Assembly: GCA_036271855.1 (NCBI GenBank)
Contig: DATAZV010000021.1
Coordinates: forward strand, 1-29,357
Reading direction: 5' to 3'
Source of the DNA: JAQGMJ01 sp036271855
Lineage (GTDB): Bacteria > Pseudomonadota > Gammaproteobacteria > Burkholderiales > JAEUOS01
Length of the DNA stretch: 29,357 nt
A program made the position numbers and the translations under genes. Within the stretch, counting starts at the first letter, position 1. The number at the start of each line of letters is the position of its first letter. Under the pieces are notes generated by a model. It saw only the letters and a list, made by a program, of their open reading frames with translations, was not told the origin of the DNA and made no database searches. Of this stretch, positions 1 to 7,950 are shown one piece after another.

Positions 1-212
1 CAGGGACGATTCGAAGCGCGCAATTGGCGGGGATTTCCCGCGCAAATCGGTCTTTGAATCGCCTCCCGACACGGCAAAATCCCGCAAAGAGATCCAGCCT
101 TGGCCGATCAACGCCGGCGCGGCAATCCGCCGCTGCGGCAAGGGCTGCAATGACACCCGCCGGATTGGCACATCCCGCGCTGCCGCGCCACCAGCAAGCA
201 GGTGACCCATCG
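1..212. other. Upstream region without a supported gene
   Basis: This stretch precedes the HD-GYP gene. The HD-GYP frame stays open back to a TTG at 24, but the residues before the methionine at 213 are arginine/proline/alanine-rich and resemble no domain, so I treat them as non-coding. A short inverted repeat (GCGGG / CCCGC around 27-41) has no T-run. No clear promoter was found. Confidence 0.4.
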
Positions 213-1460
213 ATGAACATGCAATCCGCACAGACGCCGGCCACGCTGAAAAAGATAGCGGTGGCCGACTTGCGCGCCGGCATGTACCTGAGCAAGCTGT
301 GCGGGTCGTGGATGCAGCATCCGTTCTGGCGCACCAGTTTTGTCCTGCAGGACGCTGCGCAGATCAAATCGCTGCTCGACAGTGGTATCGAGGAGGTGTG
401 GATCGATACCGCCCGGGGGCTGGATGTGTTGCAGGCGCCGCCGCCGGCCCAGGCTGCCGCCGCGGTCTCACCGCCCGTGCCTGTCCCGGCGCCCGTCCCG
501 GCACCCGCCGCTGCGCGGCCGGTTAGCGTGACCGAGGAAATGGCGCGTGCCCGCAAGATCTGCGCGGCGGCTTCCGGAGAAGTCGCCTCGATGTTCCAGG
601 AAGTGCGCATGGGCCGGGCGTTTTCCTCGGCCGCCGCTGCCGCCCTGGTGGCCGACATCACCGACTCGGTGCGCCGCAATCCGGACGCGCTGATCAGCCT
701 GGCGCGCCTGAAAAACGCCGACAACTACACTTATATGCATTCGGTCGCGGTGTGCGGCCTGATGGTGGCCTTGGCCGGCAAGCTCGGCCTCACCGAGGCG
801 CAGACCCACGAAGCCGGCGTTGCCGGGTTGATGCACGATCTGGGCAAGGCGCTGATGCCGATGGACGTGCTCAACAAGCCGGGCAAATTGACCGACAACG
901 AGTTCCGCGTCATCCAGGGGCATCCGCAAAAGGGCTACGAACTTCTGCTCGAAGGCGGCGCGGCCGGCCCGATGGCGCTCGATGTCTGCCTGCATCACCA
1001 CGAAAAAATGGACGGCAGCGGCTACCCGCACGGCCTGAAAGGCGAAGCCATCAGCTTGTACGCGCGCATGGGCGCGGTGTGCGACGTCTACGACGCGATT
1101 ACCTCGAACCGCCCTTACAAGGCCGGCTGGGAGCCGACCGAATCGATCCAGCGCATGACGGCCTGGAGCGGCGGGCATTTCGACAAGAAAGTGTTCGAGG
1201 CCTTCGTCAAGAGCATCGGCATTTATCCGACCGGTTCGCTGGTGCGCCTAAGCTCGGGGCGCCTGGCGGTGGTGACCGGCCAGGGCAAACAGTCCTTGCT
1301 CAAGCCGGTGGTGCGGGCTTTTTTTTCCACCAAATCGAAGCTCCACATCGTGCCCGAGGTGATCGACCTGGCACGCGCCGGCGTGACCGAGAGCATCGTC
1401 GGCGGCGAGGACAAGGATGCCTGGGGCATCACCAACCTCGAGCGCTTCTGGATGGAATAG
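213..1460 (+). CDS. HD-GYP domain c-di-GMP phosphodiesterase
   Basis: Probable cytoplasmic enzyme that hydrolyses the second messenger cyclic di-GMP (415 aa). The N-terminal part (about residues 10-60, containing VADLRAGMYLSKL) looks like the DUF3391 domain that often precedes HD-GYP domains. A proline/alanine-rich linker follows. The HD-GYP domain spans about residues 150-350: the metal-binding HD pair is in LMHDLGK (H208-D209), and the diagnostic HHEKMDGSGYP motif starts near H262, so the catalytic residues look intact. The ATG at 213 was chosen because an AGGTGA sequence lies just upstream and DUF3391 starts directly after it. The gene is convergent with the minus-strand pair that follows. 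Family and activity are well supported; the process it controls (motility, biofilm) is not visible here. Confidence 0.9.
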   Translation: MNMQSAQTPATLKKIAVADLRAGMYLSKLCGSWMQHPFWRTSFVLQDAAQIKSLLDSGIEEVWIDTARGLDVLQAPPPAQAAAAVSPPVPVPAPVPAPAAARPVSVTEEMARARKICAAASGEVASMFQEVRMGRAFSSAAAAALVADITDSVRRNPDALISLARLKNADNYTYMHSVAVCGLMVALAGKLGLTEAQTHEAGVAGLMHDLGKALMPMDVLNKPGKLTDNEFRVIQGHPQKGYELLLEGGAAGPMALDVCLHHHEKMDGSGYPHGLKGEAISLYARMGAVCDVYDAITSNRPYKAGWEPTESIQRMTAWSGGHFDKKVFEAFVKSIGIYPTGSLVRLSSGRLAVVTGQGKQSLLKPVVRAFFSTKSKLHIVPEVIDLARAGVTESIVGGEDKDAWGITNLERFWME

Positions 1461-1479
1461 CGGCCGGCAATCCCGGCGC

Positions 1480-1761
1480 TTACGGTTTGCGGAAGATGGC
1501 GTCGCACCCCGGCTCCGGCGTGCTCTGTCCGTCGAATTCATCGACCAAACCCAGTTCATCCTGCAGGAAGCGCACGCAGGCCTGAAATTCGCCGGGTGCG
1601 GTGGTGGTGATGACGCGGTAGATCGAGCCCTCGTTGCCGCGTATGCCGATCACCATGACGGCGGCGCCGGTCACTGAAGGCCCGACGAATGCCTTCAGCC
1701 ACTTTTCGATTTTCTCGTCGTTCGCCAGGGGCGTGCAGTTCGGGTCGATGGCGTAGCGCAT
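1480..1761 (-). CDS. Conserved-looking hypothetical protein, 93 aa
   Basis: I do not recognise a family for this 93-residue protein. It has no signal peptide or membrane segment. It is a mixed-charge, probably soluble protein with two hydrophobic beta-like stretches (AAVMVIGIRG and SIYRVITTTA) and three scattered cysteines that form no CxxC motif. It begins 12 nt after the stop of the methyltransferase gene on the same strand, so the two are probably co-transcribed. The balanced composition and this spacing argue that it is real. Function unknown. Confidence 0.65.
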   Translation of the reverse strand: MRYAIDPNCTPLANDEKIEKWLKAFVGPSVTGAAVMVIGIRGNEGSIYRVITTTAPGEFQACVRFLQDELGLVDEFDGQSTPEPGCDAIFRKP

Positions 1762-1773
1762 CTTGAGCAGGCC

Positions 1774-2634
1774 CTAGGCCGGGCTGGCCGCCGCGTCGGC
1801 GCCGGCATAAAAGCGTTCGCCCAGTTCTTCGAGGCCGAGTTCGGCCAGCACTTCGCGCAGGCGCTCGGCCGGGCGGCGGCGCGGCAGGTCTTGGTACTCG
1901 GCGATGATCAGCTCGTTTTTCATCGAGTGTTCCCAGCCCACCAGTTCGGTGACGCTGACGTGGTAGCCATGGGCTTCCAGTTGCAGGCAGCGCAAGGCGT
2001 TGGTCACCTGGCTGCCGAACTCGCGGGTATGCAGGGGATGGCGCCAGATTTCGGCCAGTGGCCCGGCGCTCAATGCCTTCGCCTTGTTCTTGCGCAGCAC
2101 GGCGGCGACTTCGGCCTGGCAGCAGGGCACCAGCACGACAAAGCGCGCCTGCTTGGCCAGGGCGAAGCGGATGGCGTCGTCGGTGGCGGTGTTGCAGGCA
2201 TGCAGCGCGGTGACCACATCCACCGTGGGCGGCAACAGCGGCGACCCGATCGCCTGCGCCACGCTCTGGTTGAAAAAGGACATGGCGGGAAACGCCAGGC
2301 GTGCCGCCAGTTCGCGCGACTTCTGCACCAGGTCGTCGCGCGTCTCGATGCCGTAGACGTGCGAATCGCCGGGTGCGCGCCCGGCCGCCTTGAAAAACAG
2401 GTCGTAAAGGATAAAGCCGAGATAGGACTTGCCGGCGCCGTGGTCCACCAGTTTCAACTCTCCGCCCGCATCCAGCGCCTGTTGCAGCAGCGGCTCGATG
2501 AACTGATACAGGTGGTACACCTGCTTGAGCTTGCGCCGGCTGTCCTGGTTCATTTTGCCGTCACGCGTCAGGATATGCAGTTCCTTGAGCAGTTCGATCG
2601 ACTGGCCGGGTTTGATTTCGTGCATCTGGCTCAT
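1774..2634 (-). CDS. SAM-dependent methyltransferase, Methyltransf_32 (METTL25-like) family
   Basis: Predicted 286-aa cytoplasmic class I methyltransferase. The SAM-binding loop appears as KLVDHGAGKSYLGF (about residues 61-74), where the family usually has D-G-G-K-G/S-Y-L. Further on, TALHACNTATDDAI and VVLVPCCQAE match the H-A-C and P-C-C motifs that I associate with the Methyltransf_32/METTL25 group. The frame is open further upstream (to 2940), but that extension is arginine/glycine-rich and non-domain-like. I chose the ATG at 2634 (MSQMHEIK); the ATG at 2625 is an alternative, and neither has a strong ribosome binding site. The substrate is unknown; RNA or protein is possible. It is followed closely by the 93-aa unknown gene. 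Confidence 0.75.
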   Translation of the reverse strand: MSQMHEIKPGQSIELLKELHILTRDGKMNQDSRRKLKQVYHLYQFIEPLLQQALDAGGELKLVDHGAGKSYLGFILYDLFFKAAGRAPGDSHVYGIETRDDLVQKSRELAARLAFPAMSFFNQSVAQAIGSPLLPPTVDVVTALHACNTATDDAIRFALAKQARFVVLVPCCQAEVAAVLRKNKAKALSAGPLAEIWRHPLHTREFGSQVTNALRCLQLEAHGYHVSVTELVGWEHSMKNELIIAEYQDLPRRRPAERLREVLAELGLEELGERFYAGADAAASPA

Positions 2635-2938
2635 CTGAGGGCGGGGCGGGCAGTGCTCAAGGCTTGAGAATCCGCCGATGGTAGCGCAACGGCGGCGTGG
2701 CGCTCCCGCCTGGCAGTTTCCGTGTCCATTTCGCCATCCCCCAGAATCCGTGACCGGCATTATGACCACCGAAAGCCTCGTCCCAGGCATGGCGAGGGGC
2801 CGCGCAGGTGCCTGTCGGAAGGCGCTGACGTCCATATCAGCGCGCCTTGCGTTCTGTTTCGCGTAGGTCACCCTTAAGCTTTGGAACTGTGAGCCGCCTC
2901 CCGCGGCCCCCGATTTTTCCCAGGCGAAGGAGACTTTC
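2635..2938. other. Intergenic region between divergent genes
   Basis: About 300 bp between the minus-strand methyltransferase and the plus-strand DUF1328 gene must contain promoters for both. I could not pick out a convincing -35/-10 pair. A good ribosome binding site (GAAGGAGAC) sits just before the DUF1328 start. No repeat or RNA structure stands out. Confidence 0.4.
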
Positions 2939-3100
2939 ATGTTGCATTACGCGGTGGTATTTCTGGTCATTGCCCTGGTGGCGGCGGTTCTGGGCTTCGG
3001 CGGCATCGCCGCCGGCGCCGCGGGGATTGCGAAAATCCTGTTCCTGGTATTCCTGGTGCTGGCCATCGTGGCGTTTTTCTCCGGCCGGCGCGTACTCTAG
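2939..3100 (+). CDS. DUF1328 (YtjA-type) small membrane protein
   Basis: A 53-residue protein with two hydrophobic helices (about residues 3-24 and 31-48) joined by a glycine/alanine turn (GFGGIAAGAAG), ending in GRRVL. This matches the small DUF1328/YtjA inner-membrane family in length and pattern. The ATG at 2939 is preceded by the strong ribosome binding site GAAGGAGA at the right distance. It is followed after 2 nt by the DUF883-like gene, so the two form a mini-operon. Members of this family are often reported among stress-responsive genes, but the molecular function is not known and nothing here adds to it. Confidence 0.88.
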   Translation: MLHYAVVFLVIALVAAVLGFGGIAAGAAGIAKILFLVFLVLAIVAFFSGRRVL

Positions 3101-3102
3101 CG

Positions 3103-3315
3103 ATGCAGGCTCCCTATCTGGCCGCCGCGGGCGAGGCGCCCGTGCGCGCCCACCTTGGCGCGCAAACCCTGGCGCGCGAAAGGCAGGCCCGCACGGATCA
3201 GGCCGATACGCAACGCCTGGTGGTGGCGCAATTCGTCCGGCGCAATCCCGGGCGCACGGTCGGTGTGGTAGCCGTGCTGGGATTGCTGACCGGGATGTTG
3301 CTGCTGCGTCGCTAA
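3103..3315 (+). CDS. Short DUF883 (ElaB/YqjD)-like membrane protein
   Basis: A 70-residue protein whose C-terminal half, AQFVRRNPGRTVGVVAVLG, then a glycine-containing hydrophobic stretch and terminal RR, matches the C-terminal membrane anchor of the DUF883/ElaB/YqjD family. In E. coli some of these proteins tether to the inner membrane and bind ribosomes. The family is usually about 100 residues, so the N-terminal helical part is short here. The ATG lies 2 nt after the DUF1328 stop and has no obvious ribosome binding site, suggesting translational coupling. A terminator overlaps its stop. Family call is fairly good; the exact start is less certain. Confidence 0.72.
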   Translation: MQAPYLAAAGEAPVRAHLGAQTLARERQARTDQADTQRLVVAQFVRRNPGRTVGVVAVLGLLTGMLLLRR

Positions 3316-3350
3316 AACGCGACTTTGCGGGATACAGCGCCGCGTTTTTT
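3314..3350 (+). terminator. Intrinsic terminator of the DUF1328/DUF883 pair
   Basis: The arms AAAACGCG (3314-3321) and CGCGTTTT (3341-3348) pair around a 19-nt loop and run into six Ts. The left arm begins inside the stop codon of the DUF883-like gene. Confidence 0.72.
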
Positions 3351-3463
3351 GGGGCGCATGGCCGGCGTGTCGGCGGTCGCCGACAGTAGAGCAGGGAATC
3401 AGCCTGCATCCGCGCGTCGCGGTCGCGGGTAGCCTGAAAGCTATCGGATATCCAGGTGCTCCC

Positions 3464-5590
3464 ATGACTCGGCGCAGCAAGGGGGTTCTCGCAAGCTTGT
3501 TCGGATTGTTTGCGGTGGTCCTCGTCTTCATTCTCGTGTTCGATTTCAACTGGCTGCGGGTGCCGGTGCAGAACTACATCTCGAAAAAGACCCAGCGCGA
3601 ATTTCGCATGTCGCACTTGGCGGTGAAACTCGGCCGCTATCCGCGCGTGATTTTGAACGATGTGTTTTTCCAGAATGCCGACTGGTCCAAGGAAGGCCCG
3701 ATGGCGAAGATCGGAAAATTGGAATTTACCGTCTCGCTGCGCGACCTGTGGGACCACAAGGTGGTGTTGCCGCGCCTGGCGCTGTCGAATGCCGACATCA
3801 CCATGGAAGAACTGGCCGACGGGCGCAAGAACTGGACATTTTCCGACCCCAACGACAAATCGGCGACGGTATTTCGCGTCAGTACCCTGTCCGTGGACCA
3901 CGGCAAGCTGCACTACGTCAATCACGGGCCGCCTTTCGACCTGACCATCAATGCCGATACCGTGGATACGGCCCAGGCGGCGGATGTGACGAATGCTTCG
4001 AAGCAGGCCTCCAATCGGAGCCTCACTACACGCTATATCTTTGGAGGCAAGTATCGCGACGCCGGCTTCAATGGCCAGGCGTTCACCGGCGACGTGCTGA
4101 CGTTCCAGGAATCGAAGGTGCCGTTTCCGATTCGCGGCAACATCCTCGCCGGCACGACCCGGCTGGACGTCGACGGCAGCGTCGCCGATGTGGTGCATAT
4201 TTCGGCGATCGACACACAGTTGCATATCAGCGGCAAGACCCTGGCCAATCTCTATCCCTTCCTGCTGCTGCCGCTGCCGGCCTCGCCGCCCTATGACATC
4301 AAGGGCCGGCTGAAAATGAACGGCGACCATTTCGCGATGGACAACCTGGTCGGCCGGATCGGCGAGACCGATATCAACGGGCGCGGCACCTACGAGCGCC
4401 GCCAGCCGCGGCCGCTGCTGAGCGGCGAACTGCACTCGAAGCTGCTCAATATCGCCGACCTCGGGCCGCTGGTCGGCCTGAAGACCAGGGACACCGGCGG
4501 CGCCGCAAGGCCGACCCAGGCCGGGACCGCAACCCGCGAAGCAGCCAGCGGCGGCGAACACGCCAGCGGTGGCGACAAGGTGCTGCCCACCGGTACTTTC
4601 GACACCACGCGACTGCGCGCGATTGACGCCGACGTCACTTACGAAGCCGGCAAGGTGCTCGGGCCGCAGGCCCTGGCGCTGGAAACCTTTTACGCTTCCC
4701 TGCACGTGCACGATGCGCAGTTACGCCTGACGCCGCTGCAATTCGGCTTTGCCGGCGGGCGCATCATTTCCACCATCGCCCTGGATGCGCGCGGCAAGCC
4801 GCTCAAGGGCAAGGCGGACATCGATTTTCGCCATGTCGAGGTGGCCAAACTGTTTCCAAGCCTGACCCGGGTGGTCAAGGGCGAGGGCTTGGTGGGCGCG
4901 CAAATCCGCCTGCGCGGCGAGGGCGACAACGTCGCCGCACTGGTGGGTTCATCCAGCGGCACGGTGGCCGCGGCAATTGCCGACGGGCGCATTTCGAATC
5001 TGCTGGACGCAATGGTCAGCCTGAACGGCGGGCGCGCGATTCCCGCCTTCCTGACCAAAGACCACGACATTCCGATCCGCTGCGGCGGCGCGGCCTTCGA
5101 TGTCACCAACGGCGAGGCGAAGTCCACCCTGATGGTGCTCGACACCGAGCAGACGCGCATCGACGGCGAGGGCACGGTGGACCTGAAGAACGAAAAATTC
5201 GACATCACCTTTTCGCCCAAGCCCAAGCATCCCGGGATTCTTTCGCTGCGCACGCCGCTGCGGGTCTATGGCTCCTTCCGCCACCCGGACTACGCGTTGG
5301 ACAAAAAGGTGCTGGCATTGCGCGCCGGCGGCGCGCTGGCGCTGGCGGTGGTGTCGCCGATCGCCATGCTGTTGCCCTTGTTGGAGACGGGCCCGGGCAA
5401 GGATACCGATTGCGCCGCGGTACTGGATCCGGTACAGGGAGCACGGCAGGAGGCCAGTTCGCAAAAGGTCGGCGCGCCCAAGCCGGTGGCGGCAAACCGG
5501 CCGAAGGCGGCCAGCCAGTTGAAGGCCACCGGTGACCCAAATTCGCTGCCGCAGGGCCGGGAGCGCAAGCTCGCCAGGGCACCGCAATAA
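3464..5590 (+). CDS. AsmA family protein
   Basis: A 708-residue protein of the AsmA family (bridge-like, inner-membrane-anchored proteins that act in the periplasm and are linked to phospholipid transport and outer-membrane assembly). One N-terminal transmembrane segment (about residues 8-27) is followed by the typical start of the AsmA domain (VPVQNYISKKTQREFRM, then LPRLALSNADITME). A long beta-rich body contains DIKGRLKMNGDHFAMDNL and, near residues 440-560, the conserved C-terminal part with FRHVEVAKLFPSL and EKFDITFSPKPKHPG. The last ~70 residues are a low-complexity basic tail. The ATG at 3464 has a CAGGTG ribosome binding site. It is convergent with the FkbM-type gene. A second hydrophobic stretch (ALALAVVSPIAMLLPLL) near residue 625 is usual for the family. 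Confidence 0.88.
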   Translation: MTRRSKGVLASLFGLFAVVLVFILVFDFNWLRVPVQNYISKKTQREFRMSHLAVKLGRYPRVILNDVFFQNADWSKEGPMAKIGKLEFTVSLRDLWDHKVVLPRLALSNADITMEELADGRKNWTFSDPNDKSATVFRVSTLSVDHGKLHYVNHGPPFDLTINADTVDTAQAADVTNASKQASNRSLTTRYIFGGKYRDAGFNGQAFTGDVLTFQESKVPFPIRGNILAGTTRLDVDGSVADVVHISAIDTQLHISGKTLANLYPFLLLPLPASPPYDIKGRLKMNGDHFAMDNLVGRIGETDINGRGTYERRQPRPLLSGELHSKLLNIADLGPLVGLKTRDTGGAARPTQAGTATREAASGGEHASGGDKVLPTGTFDTTRLRAIDADVTYEAGKVLGPQALALETFYASLHVHDAQLRLTPLQFGFAGGRIISTIALDARGKPLKGKADIDFRHVEVAKLFPSLTRVVKGEGLVGAQIRLRGEGDNVAALVGSSSGTVAAAIADGRISNLLDAMVSLNGGRAIPAFLTKDHDIPIRCGGAAFDVTNGEAKSTLMVLDTEQTRIDGEGTVDLKNEKFDITFSPKPKHPGILSLRTPLRVYGSFRHPDYALDKKVLALRAGGALALAVVSPIAMLLPLLETGPGKDTDCAAVLDPVQGARQEASSQKVGAPKPVAANRPKAASQLKATGDPNSLPQGRERKLARAPQ

Positions 5591-5659
5591 CCGCTGCAGC
5601 CGGTGCTGCAAAGACGACAAGCGGGTGTGTAATACATCCAGGCCCGGCGGCGCCTCGCT

Positions 5660-6499
5660 TCAGGCATTGCCGATCTCGGGGAAGTCCTGCGGCCCGGCGA
5701 CCTCCTGCCCGCCCTCGAACTGGAAGTTGATTTCCAGCGGCACGCAGATGAGGTTGAGCGAGACGATGCTTTGCATCAGGTTGACCGGGTTGGCGGCGAA
5801 ATTGGCCGGGTTGTACAGCGGCGGGGCGTGCCACCACATGCGATAGCCGTAAGAGTGGATCAGTTCCAGCAGCGCGGGCGACTTGTCGCGGCGGTCGTTC
5901 TCCACGTACAGCAGCGGGCGGCAGCGGGCGACCGTGGCGCGCGCGCTTTCCAGCACGTCGTGCTCCATGCCTTCAACATCTGCCTTGATCATGCGGCAGG
6001 CGGCCAGCTCCAGGCTGTCGATCGCCAGCGGCTGTACGGTTTCGCCGGCCCCCCCGGTCACCAGGGAGATGCCGCCGAAGTTGTTCGGTGCCGCGTAGTC
6101 GAGCTCGGGCACCTGTAACGGAGACCCGGTGGCGGTGGCCGCTGCGTGCAAGGTACGCACATGCGGCAGGCCGCTCAGTGCCACGTTCGCGCATAGCACC
6201 TGGAATACACGCCTCTGCGCTTCGATCGCGTACACCGCCCCGGTGGCGCCGACCGCACGGGCAATCGGAATGGTGAGGGCGCCGATGTTGGCGCCGGCCT
6301 CGACCACGATGTCTCCGGGGCGCAGCAACTGGCGCAGCATGTCGAACTCGAGTTCGCTGAACTCGCCATATTCGCGCAGCGAGGCGCCGATGTAGGCATC
6401 GTGGGCGAAATACAGCATCGGCCCGTGGCGGGTCAGGCGCGCCTCGAGGGCGGGGTTGGCGGAAAGCAGGGTGGCCGGGTCGGCGCTGGCGGACGGCAT
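5660..6499 (-). CDS. FkbM family methyltransferase
   Basis: A 279-residue SAM-dependent methyltransferase of the FkbM type. Motif I is VVEAGANIGALTIPIA (about residues 65-80), followed by the acidic ribose-binding AIEAQ, and the family-typical IKADVEGMEHDVL lies in the middle. FkbM enzymes usually O-methylate small molecules or glycans; the substrate here cannot be told. It starts 15 nt downstream of the ffh stop on the same strand and is probably co-transcribed with it, although nothing suggests a link to protein targeting. The ribosome binding site is weak. It is convergent with the AsmA-family gene, and no strong terminator is visible in the 69-bp gap. Confidence 0.87.
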   Translation of the reverse strand: MPSASADPATLLSANPALEARLTRHGPMLYFAHDAYIGASLREYGEFSELEFDMLRQLLRPGDIVVEAGANIGALTIPIARAVGATGAVYAIEAQRRVFQVLCANVALSGLPHVRTLHAAATATGSPLQVPELDYAAPNNFGGISLVTGGAGETVQPLAIDSLELAACRMIKADVEGMEHDVLESARATVARCRPLLYVENDRRDKSPALLELIHSYGYRMWWHAPPLYNPANFAANPVNLMQSIVSLNLICVPLEINFQFEGGQEVAGPQDFPEIGNA

Positions 6500-6514
6500 G
6501 GCGGCTTGCGTCGT

Positions 6515-7885
6515 CTAGCGCATGCCCGGGAAGCCGCCGCCGCCCATCATGCGGCCCATGCCGCGCATCATTTTCTGCAGGCCGCCCTTTTGCATCTGTT
6601 TCATCATGCCCTGCATCTGCTCGAACTGCTTGAGCAGGCGGTTGACTTCCTGCACCTGCACGCCGGCGCCGGCGGCGATGCGCTGCTTGCGCTTGGCCTT
6701 GATCAGTTCAGGCTTGGCGCGCTCCAGTTTGGTCATGGAATTGATGATGCCTTCCATGCGCTTCACGTCTTTCTCGGCACGGCCCATGTCGGCGCCTTGC
6801 GCGGCCTGGGCGAATTGCGCCGGCAGCTTGTCGACAAAGCCGGCCAGGCCGCCCATCTTGCTGATCTGGCCGATCTGCGACTTGAAATCTTCCAGGTCGA
6901 AGCTCTTGCCCGACTTCAGCTTGGCGGCGACTTTCTGCGCCTCCTCCATGTCGATGTTGGCATGCGCCTCTTCGACCAGCGACATGATGTCGCCCATGCC
7001 GAGGATGCGGCTGGCCATGCGCTCGGGATGGAATACTTCGAAGCCGGTGAGCTTTTCGCCCACGCCGGAGAACTTGATCGGCGCGCCGGTGATATGGCGC
7101 ACCGAGAGGGCGGCGCCGCCGCGGGCGTCGCCGTCGAGCTTGGTCAGGATCACACCGGTCAGCGGCAGGGCGTCGTGAAAGGCTTTTGCGGTATTCACCG
7201 CGTCCTGGCCCAGCATGGCGTCGACCACGAACAGGGTTTCGGCGGGTTTCAGCGCGGCGTGCAGGGCGGAGATTTCCGCCATCATCGCTTCGTCGATACC
7301 CAGGCGGCCGGCGGTATCGACAATCAGCACGTCGTTATAGTGGGTCTTGGCCCAGGCCACGGCTGCTTGGGCGATGGCTACCGGCTTTTGCTCCGGCGTG
7401 GAAGGAAAGAAGTCGACGCCGGCCTGCTCGGAGACTGTCTGCAGTTGCTTGATGGCGGCGGGACGGTAGACGTCGCAGGAGACCGTCAGCACCTTCTTCT
7501 TGTATTGCTCGCGGATCAGCTTGGCCAGCTTGCCGGCAGTGGTGGTCTTGCCCGCGCCCTGCAAACCGGCCAGCAGGATGACCGCGGGCGGGGTGACGGC
7601 GAGATTCAAGCCAGCGGTTTCGCCGCCGATGATCGCCGTCAGTTCCTTGTGCACCACCCCGACCAGGGCCTGGCCAGGCGTCAGGCTGCCGACGACTTCC
7701 TGGCCTTGCGCCTTTTCCTTCACGCGGGCGATCAGTTCGCGCACCACCGGCAGGGCGACGTCGGCCTCCAGCAAGGCCAGGCGCACCTCGCGCAACATGT
7801 CGGCCATGTTGGTTTCGGTCAGGCGTGCTTCGCCGCGCAGGGTCTTGACGACTTTGGAGAGGCGGTTGGTGAGATTGTCCAGCAT
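6515..7885 (-). CDS. ffh: Signal recognition particle protein Ffh (SRP54)
   Basis: GTPase subunit of the bacterial signal recognition particle; binds 4.5S RNA and the signal sequences of nascent membrane proteins and docks with FtsY. The protein is 456 residues, the usual length. It has an N-terminal helical N domain (MLDNLTNRLSKVVKTL), the G domain with P-loop GLQGAGKTTT (107-116), DTAGR and TKLDGDARGG, and a C-terminal methionine-rich M domain ending in repeated MM/GM residues. All key motifs are intact. It is divergent from the ypjD-like gene, the usual betaproteobacterial arrangement, with 65 bp between the two starts. Confidence 0.98.
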   Translation of the reverse strand: MLDNLTNRLSKVVKTLRGEARLTETNMADMLREVRLALLEADVALPVVRELIARVKEKAQGQEVVGSLTPGQALVGVVHKELTAIIGGETAGLNLAVTPPAVILLAGLQGAGKTTTAGKLAKLIREQYKKKVLTVSCDVYRPAAIKQLQTVSEQAGVDFFPSTPEQKPVAIAQAAVAWAKTHYNDVLIVDTAGRLGIDEAMMAEISALHAALKPAETLFVVDAMLGQDAVNTAKAFHDALPLTGVILTKLDGDARGGAALSVRHITGAPIKFSGVGEKLTGFEVFHPERMASRILGMGDIMSLVEEAHANIDMEEAQKVAAKLKSGKSFDLEDFKSQIGQISKMGGLAGFVDKLPAQFAQAAQGADMGRAEKDVKRMEGIINSMTKLERAKPELIKAKRKQRIAAGAGVQVQEVNRLLKQFEQMQGMMKQMQKGGLQKMMRGMGRMMGGGGFPGMR

Positions 7886-7938
7886 GGTTCGGGGGCCAAA
7901 AAGGAAAATGCACGCCTGCGCAGGGGCAGGCGAGCGAC

Positions 7939-7944
7939 TACAAT
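7939..7944 (+). promoter_or_regulatory. Candidate -10 box (TACAAT) just before the ypjD-like gene
   Basis: TACAAT matches the sigma-70 -10 consensus at five of six positions and ends 6 nt before the ATG at 7951. If used, transcription would start at or next to the start codon, giving a leaderless or near-leaderless mRNA. No good -35 box was found at 16-18 bp, and no ribosome binding site lies in between. Confidence 0.5.
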
Positions 7945-7950
7945 TCGGGA

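Noticed and set aside
2837..4711. 624-codon open frame on the minus strand opposite the DUF1328 and AsmA-family genes
   Set aside because: Shadow composition. The plus strand carries recognisable DUF1328, DUF883-like and AsmA products with ribosome binding sites.
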